From Rhabditoides inermis (Eukaryota > Nematoda > Chromadorea > Rhabditida > Rhabditidae): DNA of 64,000 bases. Position numbers and translations under genes: made by a program. Position 1 is the first letter of the stretch. Each line of letters starts with the position of its first letter. The notes below the pieces were generated by a model. It was not told where the DNA came from and ran no database searches. It worked only from the letters and a program-made list of their open reading frames with translations. Below, one piece after another: positions 23,290 to 34,487 of this stretch. The DNA is taken from positions 667,501 to 731,500 of the forward strand of contig CAWZYM010000114.1 of the NCBI GenBank assembly GCA_963966185.1. Reading direction: 5' to 3'.

Positions 23290-26200
23290 TCACTCTCCTC
23301 TCTCTCTCTCCATCACTCTCTCTCTCCCTCCCTCCCTCCCTCTCTCTCTCTTACTCTATCCCTTCTCCATCTCTCTCTCCTCTCTCTCTCTACCGCCTTT
23401 TCGCTCTCCCTCTCCATCCCTCCCTCTCTCCCTCCCCTCTCTCCCCCCACCTGATAGCTGGCGTTCTTCTCCTTCACCACCACCGTCAGCTCTTCTCTCT
23501 CCGGCCCGGCCGGCTCCAGTTCCAGCGAGAACAGCAGAGAGTCCGGCGGCAGCGACGACATCTTCTGAAGCGGGATTCACAACATTTTTTGTTCGAGGGT
23601 GAATAGTCGAAATCTGTCTAGGACTGAACATCTCATCATCTTCTGAAAGAAGATAAGAAGTGCGACTTGTTTCTAATTACGGGATGAGTGGCTCCGCCGA
23701 TTACAGCTTGGAAACGCAAATCGAACATCCTGACGGTATGAAACATAAAATGTGCAGAATGCAGTTGACACACTCATCTCTCCACCATCTCTTATCCCCC
23801 CTCACCTCCCTGAGGTTCTTGCTGGGCAGGACGAACACCTCCGTCCTTGTGTCGAACCGCCGCGCCGCCTCATTGCCATACAGACGCAGCTCGTCCACCA
23901 CCACACTGCAATGAGAAAGACAAAGGTAAAGGTATTCCTCGATTAAAGAAAACCCGACCAACGAACTCAATGCAACCATGCAATTCCCACCCAGTCACCC
24001 AGAGGTCAGAAAATCAACTAGAGGTTCGACTGACGCACTAAAAAGATATAGATAAAGGTGAAGGTATCCCCCGATTCAATAGAAAATCGACCTCAATCAC
24101 TTAATCCAACCATGTAGTTCATGCGCCGCCCGAAACCAGACACCCAGTCATTCAGAGGTCAGAGGTCAGAAAAAATACTCGAGCTGTGAGCGACTGACGC
24201 CGGCTATACCGTGGAACGTGGTAAAGCAACTCAATTGTAAACGATCGTGTCATGCCTATACCCAAGCCATCACCCAAGGCGGAGGTTTCGTCTCTCGGTA
24301 TTTTCGAACAATAGGCTGAGCGCCGTCTTTCACTTTATTAACAAACTATTCTATTGCTGGAAAGACTTATGGATCTGATACGCTCAATTGTGCATACGAT
24401 CCAAGTCTTCCGAATACAGGAATTTCTTAATCGGTAAAAGTCATCACCAGAAACGTATAGTTCCATGAACACAATAACTGACTAACCCCACTCCTCTCCG
24501 TCTCTTCCCTCCTCCTCTCTCTCTCCCCGTCTCTCTCCTCTCTCTCTCCCCTCCCTCCCTCTCTCTCCCTCCCTCCCTCCCCCCCCCCCCACCTGGGCGT
24601 CGTCACCAGCGGGTACTGCAGCTTCAGCACCGCGTGCTCGATCAGCATCTGAAGATTGAAAAATTCTCATTTTCCATAAAATATACGTTTCTCTCTTTGG
24701 TGATATTTGATGACTACAATTCTAATTGATCCCATTTCGTCGAGGAACTCCACCATTCCACTACCGATTTCTGTCAGAAACATATTCACACATTTCTCAA
24801 ATAACTGATATATTTGGGGTTTGGTTTTTGGGGAGTTCACCTCTCTGTGTGTGCAATGGACTAAATAACGACTTGGAATCATATATTTATTACATGCTAA
24901 CATAAGACAAGAAATCCAAAGGTTAGACTCAGACTGAGGTCCTGGGGGTGTGGCGGCCCTCTTCTCTCTATCTCTCTCTGTGCTCTCTCCTCTCTCTGCT
25001 GGCTAGTTGTTACAACTGCCAAATGCTCTCGCGCATACACACGCGACATAACCATAAAGAAGAATACCGTAAAGCTCGCATTATACCACTTTGTCGATGC
25101 CCACTTTTCTCCATCTACGCGCCATTCATCCCATCACTCACTCACTATTCGACTTCCGTAAATTGTTTATAGCATTACCAGCCGTGGCTGCCACCTTCCT
25201 ACTATCGCATCACCCTTCTCCCATAGTTCAATGCTCATTGAACCACTCTCAACGGCCACTTCCTGTAACAGTAACATGACTACTAGTATACTTCTCCCCA
25301 CCTTCTCTCCACCTCATTTCCTCACAGGAACAACGCATATTCATATCCATATTGGCACTCGAAAGCTATACTACACCACACTCCTGCCCACTACTACACC
25401 CCTACTACTCTCCCGGTCCACCATTTTCCACGTTTCCTGACAGCAACTGATACATGGTATATCCATATTACTACTAGTACTCCCCTCCCACCTTCTCGAC
25501 TCCGCTGCCGCACAGCCGCCACAGCTGCCACGCGTCGTCCATCGGCAGGCGGGCCGCCGAGCAGAACGAGGAGAGCGGCAGCGAGCAGATGCGCGCTCAA
25601 CAACACGGCTCTCACTTTCCAAATCAAACTGTTTCCTTCGCAATGAATCTAACCATGCGCGCTCAACAACACGGCTCTCACTTCTCCAAATCAAACTGTT
25701 CCCTTCACAATGAATCTAACCATGCCGGCTGAACCAGCCTTATTCCCAACACTCTCCACTCTCCACCTTTCGTGTCTCGTGCAATGCCATAGATGAATCG
25801 TTCCTCGTTAGAATGTGATAACCCTGCATCCCTGCATCTCCCCCTGCTCCTCCCTACCACCACCCACCCTCCATCGCCTCGACCGTCTCCCACTCCTCGC
25901 CCAGTCCCTCCTCTCTCTCTTCCTCCTCCTCCTCCTCCACACCCAGCTTGTCGCACACTTCGCGCATCAACGGCCGCTTGGACGGCAACAGCGAGAGACA
26001 CCTCAACAATTCATGTCAAGTTGTCGCATATGAAGACGGTAGATCTAACTCTCCGCGATATCCCCTCACACCCACCTCCCCACCAGCCGCCACAGCTTCT
26101 CCCTCTCCTCCTCCTCCTCCTCCTCTCTCCCCTCCCCATCTCCTCCTCCTCCCCTCTTCACCGCCTCTCCCGTGGCCGTCTCCAGTGCGACCAGCAGCGG

Positions 26201-28114
26201 TTCGAGCAGCGAACCGTCCACCGCTAAAATAAATGTGTGATCAGTTTTTTTTCGAAACCAGACTCCTTTCGTTTCGAAATACTCGACAGTAATTCATGGC
26301 TTTCATAGATATTCACTTGCATTACTAGTTACACGTTTTACATAGCAAATTCTAGTATTAGTACTACTGGTTTTATGGCTTTACTGAGACTTCGTGTTTT
26401 CTCACTGATGTCAATCCTCTGAACGCAGCTGATAAAAACTCTCCATTCTCGCACGCTGTCACGCGCTGAATCATAAATAAACGATCACATCGCAATTCGC
26501 AATAGCATGTGTTGAATATTGCTACCAGACAGAGAGATCAATAACTGCATTTATTTCATCGCTCTATCCCATACGGCTAACTCTCACAGACACAATCGCG
26601 CCGAGAGTCGAATATGACCAGTTCATTTCTGAACCTAAACCTGAACCATTCCCTCGAATATATGACCACTTCATCCTCCCCCAAACCATTCCCTCTCTCC
26701 CCTCTCTCCCTAAAGAGCAGCCGGCAGCTGGCGAATAAGCCGATCGATCCACCGCCGCCCATTCATCTCACCATAATGACTCATCCCGCATGCAACAATC
26801 TGCGCACCCCCCCCCCTCGTATCTCTCTCTCTCTCTCTCTCTCTCTTCCGGGTCCCTTCAATCAGAATCACCTCAAATAATCCTATCCACTACTAATAAG
26901 CTCTCCCCAGAGCACTTTAATTAATTTAGTTACGGCTAATGAAGCATAATGAGAGTCAAGCCTAACCGAAAACGAGAGTCAAGCCTAACCGAAAACAAAC
27001 AATTGACTACCTTTCCCTATCGCCGCTCGCAGAACGCTGAGGTACTGTTGATGCGACCACACCTTGCTCAGCAGTCGACCCTGAAAGTACCGTATCCGAT
27101 CGGCTACAGTACCCCCCTCCTACAGTGAGCATCTGCAGCACGAGCACCGCCCACGCCCACACGTCGCCGCTGGAAGTCGGACGCGACGACGGCCTGATCA
27201 ATCGATCGATAATCAATCAATACGTCCTCGTTCACCTCAGCAGTCTTTCGGGCGATAGAGACCATGCGGTAGTTCGCGACTGTGCCGCGTCCACATCACC
27301 TCCGCTCACCACACTGCAATCGATACTCGATAATTCAATCAATACTCGAAAGATCCCTGCATTTTTGCATCTCGGATCGCGCTCGCGAGAAACCCCACTT
27401 CTTTTCCTTGTAGTATCTCTCTCACACACGTTCTCTCATCCCACTATCCACGATATGTGCGATCAGTCAAATGTCAAATACCGCGCACATCGCACATTCA
27501 ACAATCGCCGCGCCACTAAACAAAACAAGTCTGATACTTCTGCACCAACACGATGGGAGCAATACAGCCAAATGATTTACTGTCTCTCTCACCTCAGTCC
27601 CCAGTGAGTAAGTCGCGCTGTCTTCCTCCCCTCTCCTTCCTCCACCCATAGCACATCTTCCGGCTCGCACCGACCGCTCGCCAGTCGCCTCCCGTGTAGG
27701 TAGCAGAGACCAGAAGCCACCTGTCCAGCCAACGACAGCAGACACTCCATCGACAAACTGTAACCAAATAATGACTTATAAAGAGGAAACCACTATCAGA
27801 ACAGAACTCACCTTCCACTCTCAACATCGTCGAGCAGCGACGTTGGATAGTGCTCCGAGATGAGTATGACAGTGTTCGTGGCTGAGAGAAACTAATTTTA
27901 TAAGAAACATGAATACTAGCTTACCTTGAGTGCAGCGCAAAACATCGAGATATCTGCAAAGATGCGGGTGTTCGATAGATTTCAGAAGAGTCGTGCGTCC
28001 AATCATTCGAACAGAAGCCGGAGCAACGGGAAGACCATTCTGACACGTCTGGCGACCTCCATCCACGCCAGTCAGAGGGACAGAACCAAATTCACACGAT
28101 CCAAACTCGCGCAT
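17153..28114 (-). CDS. tbck-1: TBCK: TBC-domain protein with pseudokinase and rhodanese domains (27 exons, about 831 aa)
   Basis: Exons, 5' to 3' on the minus strand: 28114-27925, 27881-27812, 27757-27593, 27313-27236, 27193-27124, 27080-27011, 26223-26076, 26001-25943, 25595-25492, 24648-24593, 23905-23806, 23564-23451, 23229-23164, 21535-21467, 21233-21141, 20942-20886, 20305-20215, 19920-19840, 19560-19418, 19199-19111, 18674-18572, 18512-18455, 18244-18168, 17908-17817, 17661-17577, 17455-17390, 17254-17153 (2496 nt). The N-terminus (NGLP...[10 protein letters not shown], about 20-55) and [10 protein letters not shown] match the TBCK kinase-like domain. The HRD and DFG positions are not conserved (THWGL replaces DFG), so it should be catalytically dead. 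The TBC domain (about 431-672) shows [20 protein letters not shown] and [17 protein letters not shown]. The C-terminal rhodanese-like domain (about 718-831) shows VLVVDLRP and [11 protein letters not shown]. The family acts as a Rab regulator linked to mTOR signalling. The start is the first in-frame ATG. The exon 8/9 junction is the least certain. Confidence 0.92.
18267..18321. repeat. (TA)n microsatellite in a TBCK intron
   Basis: About 27 TA dinucleotides, 23 nt upstream (in gene sense) of the exon 18244-18168. Confidence 0.95.
21547..21674. repeat. 13-bp minisatellite, about 9.5 copies
   Basis: Tandem units of TGTCATGTGGATC, with the sixth to eighth bases varying (ATG, ACT, ATC). The array begins 12 nt outside the TBCK exon 21535-21467, within the intron. 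Confidence 0.95.
21849..21925 (+). repeat. tRNA-like SINE head in a TBCK intron
   Basis: GGCTCAGTGGATAGAGCG (A-box) and GGTTCGATCCC (B-box) are well preserved on the plus strand, antisense to TBCK. The anticodon arm is not a perfect stem, so this is probably a SINE. A real tRNA pseudogene is possible. Confidence 0.6.
22034..22733. mobile_element. Foldback element built of TAGTCG/CCTA repeats, with an internal tRNA-like segment
   Basis: Both ends carry CCCACTA in inverted orientation. The arms (about 22034-22192 and 22560-22733) are made of repeated CTAGGCGACTATATAGGA-type words and their complements. The central 370 bp contain a tRNA-like segment on the plus strand (22378-22460, ATAGCGCAGTGGTAAGAG then AAGTTCAAATC). 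It lies in a 1.6-kb TBCK intron. No coding capacity, so it is non-autonomous. Confidence 0.6.
23245..23440. repeat. CT-rich microsatellite block abutting a TBCK exon
   Basis: CT/CCCT runs fill the intron between exons 23564-23451 and 23229-23164. In gene sense the GA/GGGA run starts a few nt after the donor. Confidence 0.9.
25590..25723. repeat. 66-bp tandem duplication that includes a splice acceptor
   Basis: Units 25591-25656 and 25657-25723 differ at only a few positions. In TBCK sense each copy contains the TTGAG acceptor and the first five bases of exon 9, so the acceptor is present twice, 66 nt apart. Confidence 0.85.
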
Positions 28115-28418
28115 TCGCTTCACTTCAAGTGTACCAACAACCTCCGATCAGACGTAAACTAACGTTGTGTAAACAAATACTGTGATGAGCATCGGCAACA
28201 TGTCATTCAACGATAAACACAAAGGTGTAACAGTAATATTTATATAACCTTCGAATTTTTTCTGTCAAAACAACACATCGGTACGAACAAAGAAAACTCG
28301 GATAGATTGGCCGTGGCGACGGCTATACAGTCAGCGAGGGAGCTGCGCCAAAAACAGATAGTAAGTACATCAACGGAAACTTTGAAATAGAAAACAATTT
28401 CTGAACTGAGCAGTCAGT
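28115..28418. other. 304-nt spacer between eIF4A and TBCK (both minus strand)
   Basis: It contains the eIF4A 3'-UTR and the TBCK leader. No canonical AATAAA was found on the minus strand. It holds a 65-codon plus-strand open stretch without ATG (28200-28431), see findings. Confidence 0.5.
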
Positions 28419-30113
28419 TTAGAGAAGGTCAACAATGTTGGACGGCATCTCCTCGATGACAGTCTGGTAGAAGCTCTCGAGCTCCTTCAGCTGACGCTCA
28501 TCGTTCATGGTAACGAAGTTGATGGCAACTCCCTTGCGACCGAAACGTCCAGAGCGACCGATACGGTGAATGTAGTTCTCGCGGTTGGAGGGGAGATCGT
28601 AGTTGATAACAAGCGACACCTGCTGCACATCAATTCCACGAGCAAGCAGATCAGTGGTGATCAGCACACGGGAAGATCCAGAACGGAACTCGCGCATGAT
28701 GAGCTCACGCTCCTGCTGCTCCATGTCTCCGTGGAGGGACGACACGGTAAAGTTCTTGGCCTGCATCTGCTCGGTGAGCTGCTCGACCTTCCTGCGGGTG
28801 TTGCAGAAGATGACGGCCTGGGTGACGTTAACGGCATCGTACAGGTCGCAGAGGGTGTCGAACTTCCACTCCTAAACAATAACATTTCATTTTGCTATCG
28901 TGCAACAATCAACAAAACAAAAACACAAAAAAAATCACTCACATCCTTCTGGACGTTAATGTAGAACTGACGGATACCCTCAAGGGTAAGCTCCTCCTTC
29001 TTGACGAGAATCCTGATCGGGTCGCGCATGAAGCGGTGGGTCACCTCCAGCACATCGGTGGGCATGGTGGCGGAAAGGAGCACGACCTGCACCTCCTGGG
29101 GCATGGTCTTGAACACCTCGTAGATCTGGTCCTTGAAACCACGAGAAAGCATCTCGTCAGCCTCGTCAAGAACGAACATCTTGATGCGCTCGGTGTCTAA
29201 AACGATAACATAAGACATAAGCTACAATGATTACATAACGAAGATTAAACAAACCACTCACGGAGGGCTCCACGCTGGATCATGTCGTTGACACGTCCGG
29301 GAGTTCCGACAACGACGTGGACGCCGCTCTCGAGCTTGCGCTGATCATCACGGATGGAGGTTCCTCCGATGCAGGCGTGCACGGAGATGTTCATGTAGTC
29401 TCCGAGGGCGACCATGACCTTCTGGATCTGCAAACAAAAATGGTAACCAATCAAAAACACAAAATATAATACAATGTAACGCCAATAACTTACCTGCTGG
29501 GCCAGCTCACGGGTGGGCGCCATGACGAGAGCCTGAACATGGGGGTCAGTCTCGTCGATGCGCTGGAGGATCGAGATAGAGAAGGTGGCGGTCTTTCCAG
29601 TTCCGGACTGAGCCTGAGCGATAACGTCGCGTCCTAAAATTGCAATATGTCTGTCTATGTCACACGCTTATCACAGAAGATATCAAGTATACATACCAGT
29701 GGTGCAGGGAACGATAGCGCGCTGCTGGATAGCAGAAGGCTTCTCAAAACCGAAAGCGTAGATTCCACGGAGAAGGTTGTCCTTCAGCTCCATGCCATCG
29801 AAGCTCTCGATGACGGTGTCATAGTTGCCCTAAAATTATGATTACCACACATTTCACAACAAGAGACAGTAAGAAAAGACAACAACAGAGGTAACCACAG
29901 GTATCAAAATAAACACTAAATATTTAAAAATCACCTCGATGAGGCCATCCTCGCCAACGCCTCCGTTGTTCACGAAGTTGTTCCTGAAAAAATATTTCAT
30001 AATCTTGCATAACGAGCAATAGACGTCATTTTAGGCCAAAAACAACGAAAACAAGAGTTATATCGGTTTAAAACAAAGGAAAACAAAACTTACTGGTTGT
30101 TCGCATCAGACAT
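28419..30113 (-). CDS. inf-1: Eukaryotic initiation factor 4A, DEAD-box RNA helicase (7 exons, 404 aa)
   Basis: ATP-dependent RNA helicase of the eIF4F complex, which unwinds 5'-UTRs for ribosome loading in the cytoplasm. Exons in minus-strand order: 30113-30094, 29983-29935, 29829-29697, 29633-29494, 29427-29262, 29196-28943, 28871-28419 (1215 nt). All helicase motifs are visible in order: [10 protein letters not shown] (Q motif), AQSGTGKT (I), PTRELAQQ (Ia), GTPGR (Ib), VLDEADEML (II, DEAD), LSATMP (III), VIFCNTRRK (IV), [10 protein letters not shown] (V), [15 protein letters not shown] (VI). It ends in NIVDLL, as typical eIF4A does. Length is normal. TBCK follows 304 nt downstream on the same strand, and the PIX gene starts divergently 285 nt away, so the 30114-30398 region is probably a shared bidirectional promoter. 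Confidence 0.97.
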
Positions 30114-30398
30114 GTCCAAATTTGACGTTTTTATAATAGTTAGGAAGGTTTTTGTAGCGCTTTTGAACACTGGGCCACTTTTCACAAAAGGAAAAGGGGT
30201 ATCAAGTGAATTTCGAGGTCCGCGATTTTTCAATGCGCAAGAGGCAATCCATTCAAGGTAGTGGTCCCACAACGAATAGAAAAAAGAAATGGTGCCAATT
30301 ATCTCTGCGAATCATAAACGTTCTTGTTTATTTTGTTGTTGTTTATTTTATGTGAGAATCAGCTGTTCCCACTATTTTTTGCTTATCTTGTTTTCAGA
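30114..30398. promoter_or_regulatory. Divergent promoter region eIF4A / PIX
   Basis: 285 nt between two divergent start codons, with no TATA box seen. On the PIX side a TTTTCAG acceptor ends one base before the ATG, consistent with trans-splicing. Confidence 0.5.
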
Positions 30399-33300
30399 AT
30401 GACAGCATCTTCCGATGATGCACCTGTAAACGGCGATGCAACAAATCCTGTTCTTGCTAAGGCAAAATATCCGTTCAATGGAAAGAACAATGATGAGGTT
30501 TGTTTATATTCTTGTCTTGTTTTCATTACGTTTTTGTTTACAGCTGACATTCGAAAAAGACGACGTCATCATCATCACTCAACAGATTGAGGGAGGATGG
30601 TGGGAGGGCACTTTCAATGGTCACACCGGCTGGTTTCCCTCCGATTACGCTGTGATTTTCACCGAGAAAGGTAATGGTTGTGTTTCATTTCTTTTTTTCT
30701 AGCGTTCACTTTCTCTACAGACAAGTTGCTGCGGTCACATTCTGTCCCGTCTACCGCGTTGGCGGATTCAGTAAAGGTGATGGGCGATTTTCTCGGCAAG
30801 GAAAAGGAGTTCAGGCAGGAGGTGAGTTGATTTGCTTAGTTATGTATGAGATGTATGAGATCAAACATCATTGTACTTCCCAAACGTGCATTTACATGTG
30901 TTCAGGTCATCTCTGACTTCCTCACATACGAGACGGGATATATTGAGAGCCTCACGCGCACCCACAACGACTATCTCGTTCCTCTCAAAGAGAGCAAAGT
31001 GTGAGTTCGATTGTCACATACACACATTACTACCTGGTTGTGTGATTGTGTATTCTTTTTTTGCCTACCTAGTTTATGAGTTTTGTTTGTCAGTCTGTCC
31101 GATGACGAGTACACTCGTCTCGCTTCGAACCTCGACGAGATACTCGCTCTCCAGTCATCCGTCCTGGCTGATATCAGGAAAGAACTAGAGTGAGTTACTG
31201 TATTGAGTTGATAATTGTTATATTGTTGTCTAGTCTGTACATTGTACCGGAAATTGCGTACTCCTCTTTTTAACAAAACCAATAACTATGTCTTTTTTGC
31301 TTACGTATTGTTTTTTTATTACTTTTCCTTTTTTCAGGAAGGAGGTGTCCGCGCAACGCATCGGCGGCGTGTTCATCCAAGCCGCGCCGACTCTCAAGAC
31401 ACTGCTCCTCAAGTACTGCGCCAACCACCCACTGGCTGTAGATGTGCTCACTGAGAAGAGGTGAGTCATCTCTAATTATGTATACCTTCCGGGAATTGAG
31501 CCGAAGAACATTCACATTCGTATAATTCATTTGCTGATAGATCTAGATGAGTTCATTAGATCTTTGACTGAATGACTGAGTACGTACCTACTTGTTCAGT
31601 TCCGAGATCTCGACGTTTGTGTCGACCCTCGCGGGCGGTGAGATGAAGCGTCTGATCATGGGTCTCAGCGAGCCGTTCCGCCACCTTGACAAGTACCCCG
31701 TCACACTGCAGGAGCTGGAAAGGAACATTCAGGTATGCTAATTTATAATTATTATTTTTTGTAAATAGTACTTTATTAATATTTAATGTGTTTGAAGGAC
31801 ACTCACATTGACCGTGGCGACGTGCAGCGCTCGTGCGCTGTGTACAAGGAGCTCAAAGTGAGTGATGCCTATTAGTGTCTGGAATTGTTGTGGAAAGTTT
31901 TCTTGGAGATGTGTAGTCTTGCTGAAACATATAATAGTAAATTTGTTCATCACAAAATAAGACACAGAATACAGTAAAATGACTGGTTGACTTGCAGCAA
32001 CTGTGCGAGTCTGTTCGCAAGCAGAAGGAGATGCAGATGGAGTTCATGGCCAGCTGCAAGGTCGGCGAGTGGGTCAGGTACAGAACGCTTCCCTTTATCT
32101 CTCATTTCATCTCTTATTTACCTTTCTTTCTATTCAAATTGTTTGCTTACTGAGATCGTACTTGTTCATACAGTATGCTCTTTCAGTGACGCCACTCGGG
32201 GCGATATCGTGCGCATCGGCAACTGCGCTGTGGAGGTCGGAGAGGATTCCAATGATCGGTGAATATTTAATGTTCGAAATGATTCGATCTTAAACTCCAT
32301 GTATAATACCATAACATTCATTCATGATTCATAACTATGTTTTAATGTGTAACTTTGTGTGGTCTGAAATACGGAAATTGGAAATAACTTACATAATGGG
32401 ATGTTAAATGCAATCTACACACTACACATGTGTAGATTACATGAAATCGAATATGCGAAATTGTTTATCCATTATATTCAATGATTGTTTATAATAATTA
32501 ATTATTATTATTATTGTTTATTATTCATAGTATAATAATATTCAGTTGTGTGGCGGTGTTCACCCGGTGCGTGCTGGTTCTGGAGGTGGCTGCCGAGCTA
32601 TCGTCGTATCAGGTGGGAGAAGGGGGGGGATGAGAGAGAGAGAAAGAGAGCACGCGAGAGGTTTTTAGAGAGATCTCCGTAGATTGTGGATTGTCCGACA
32701 GGCGACGTGAATCAGAAGTGATCACTTAACTTGGAGCGTGACCTCCCGTTTCAGTTGCGCGAGAAGTGCGCGGTGGAGGGTCTGACGGCTCGCAAGGTCG
32801 AGGCCCGGCACGCCGTCCAGATTGGCACTGGTCAGTCTATGTTTATTCATCTCTATGTGATTCTCTCTTTCACTGTTCTTTGTTCAAACTTCAAACCGAT
32901 GTTTTTCCAATTATCCCTTTTAACAGAGGTTTTGAGCCTGGATCACTTTGATGGTCTTTATTTTCATGTTGTATCGTGTTGTAGGCGCGACTCCTCTGAC
33001 GCTGGTGGTGGGCTCGTCGTTCGAGGTGGATCGCTGGCTGGAGGCTCTCTCGCGCTGCGAGGGTCTCACAGTGGAGGAGCGCCAGCCGGAGACACTCAGA
33101 CCCGTCACTCCAAAGAAGTACGACGTGGAGAACATGGTGAGTGGGGGCATTGGGATTGTACTTATTAGTGCGTTTACATTATTAGTGCACGTGGACATGT
33201 ATTAAAATTGTTCAGAGAGTGAATCTTATTTTTCAATGATTTGTACATAAGGGTGACGAGAAGGCAGACGTGCGCAATGAGACACTGTTACATTTACAAA

Positions 33301-34440
33301 GACGTTTTTTTTCAGGCGTCGTTCTCCCCGCCCCGCCAGCCGCACGTCTCGGTGATGCCGTCCGCCGAGCGTGCCCAAGTCAGGAAGAAGCACTCGTGAG
33401 TATCGATTGATTATCGATAAATCATTGTGTTGTCAAATGTCAACCTGTCGACCCTTGTACTCTAGTATCGGCACCCCGGTGGGCGGCGCTCCATCCGGTC
33501 TGGGTGGGATGCGGTTCAATCACGAGCTGGAGATGATATTGCCGGATGATATGGACGAGTCGTTTGGAGGGGCGACGGGAGGGGCAGGAGGAGGAGGAGG
33601 AGGGACAGTGAATGGTGGGTGGATTGTTTTCCTTGTAGCTGATGATATTGTTTAGGTTTACTTAACAGTTGGGGTAATGATGTTTTGAAACATATTACGA
33701 GTGACAACGGGACACGCGTTGTGGATCGTTTAGATGTTTGCATTAGTTGGCGTCGTTGGTGATATTAGGGTGGCAACATAGATGCTCGTATCAATCAATC
33801 AATCATTTATCCAGAATCGCTATATCCTGACTATACAACAAAGTGCGTACGGTACACCACAAGGGCTAAGCGCTGGGAGAAACACAGTTCAGCAACGGGG
33901 ATGGTAGGGTCGAAGGTCGAAAGTCGATATTAGATCGATAATCAGTCGATAACCATTCGATTTCCTTTCCATAATCCATTAGAATTAGATACCATTATAG
34001 ACGATAGTGGGGCTCCCCGGGTGTTCCTTTCCTTCTATTATAATCCACAATAGTAACTCCGCGGGCTAGGAAGACAGCGTTCTCATGAGCTATTCCCCGC
34101 CTTGCTCAAGGGTACTGGGGGAAGATCATTTCGTCCCGACCGCGCGATGCGAGAGAGGAAGAAATAATAATCCGATGCTCGTATTAAAAGCGACAACATT
34201 CTGAATTCTTGAGGCTAGGTCAGACTCGATTATGTATCAAAAAACCGCTTCATGATACAAAACACTTTCTGAGGCGTTTTGAGTTCTTTCTTGTAGTCTT
34301 TTGCCAGCAAAAGTTGAGTCTGATCTCTACTTAACCATTCCATTTGAGTGGGTGCTCGTCGCGGGATGCTTCCCGTGCCGCCGGCCGATGCGGCAGCAGC
34401 CAGAGAGCAGAGGGGCAGCGTCAACGTGCTCATGAGGAGA

Positions 34441-34487
<47 letters not shown>

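Noticed and set aside
28566..28964. 132-codon plus-strand open frame
   Set aside because: It is the antisense shadow of the last two eIF4A exons.
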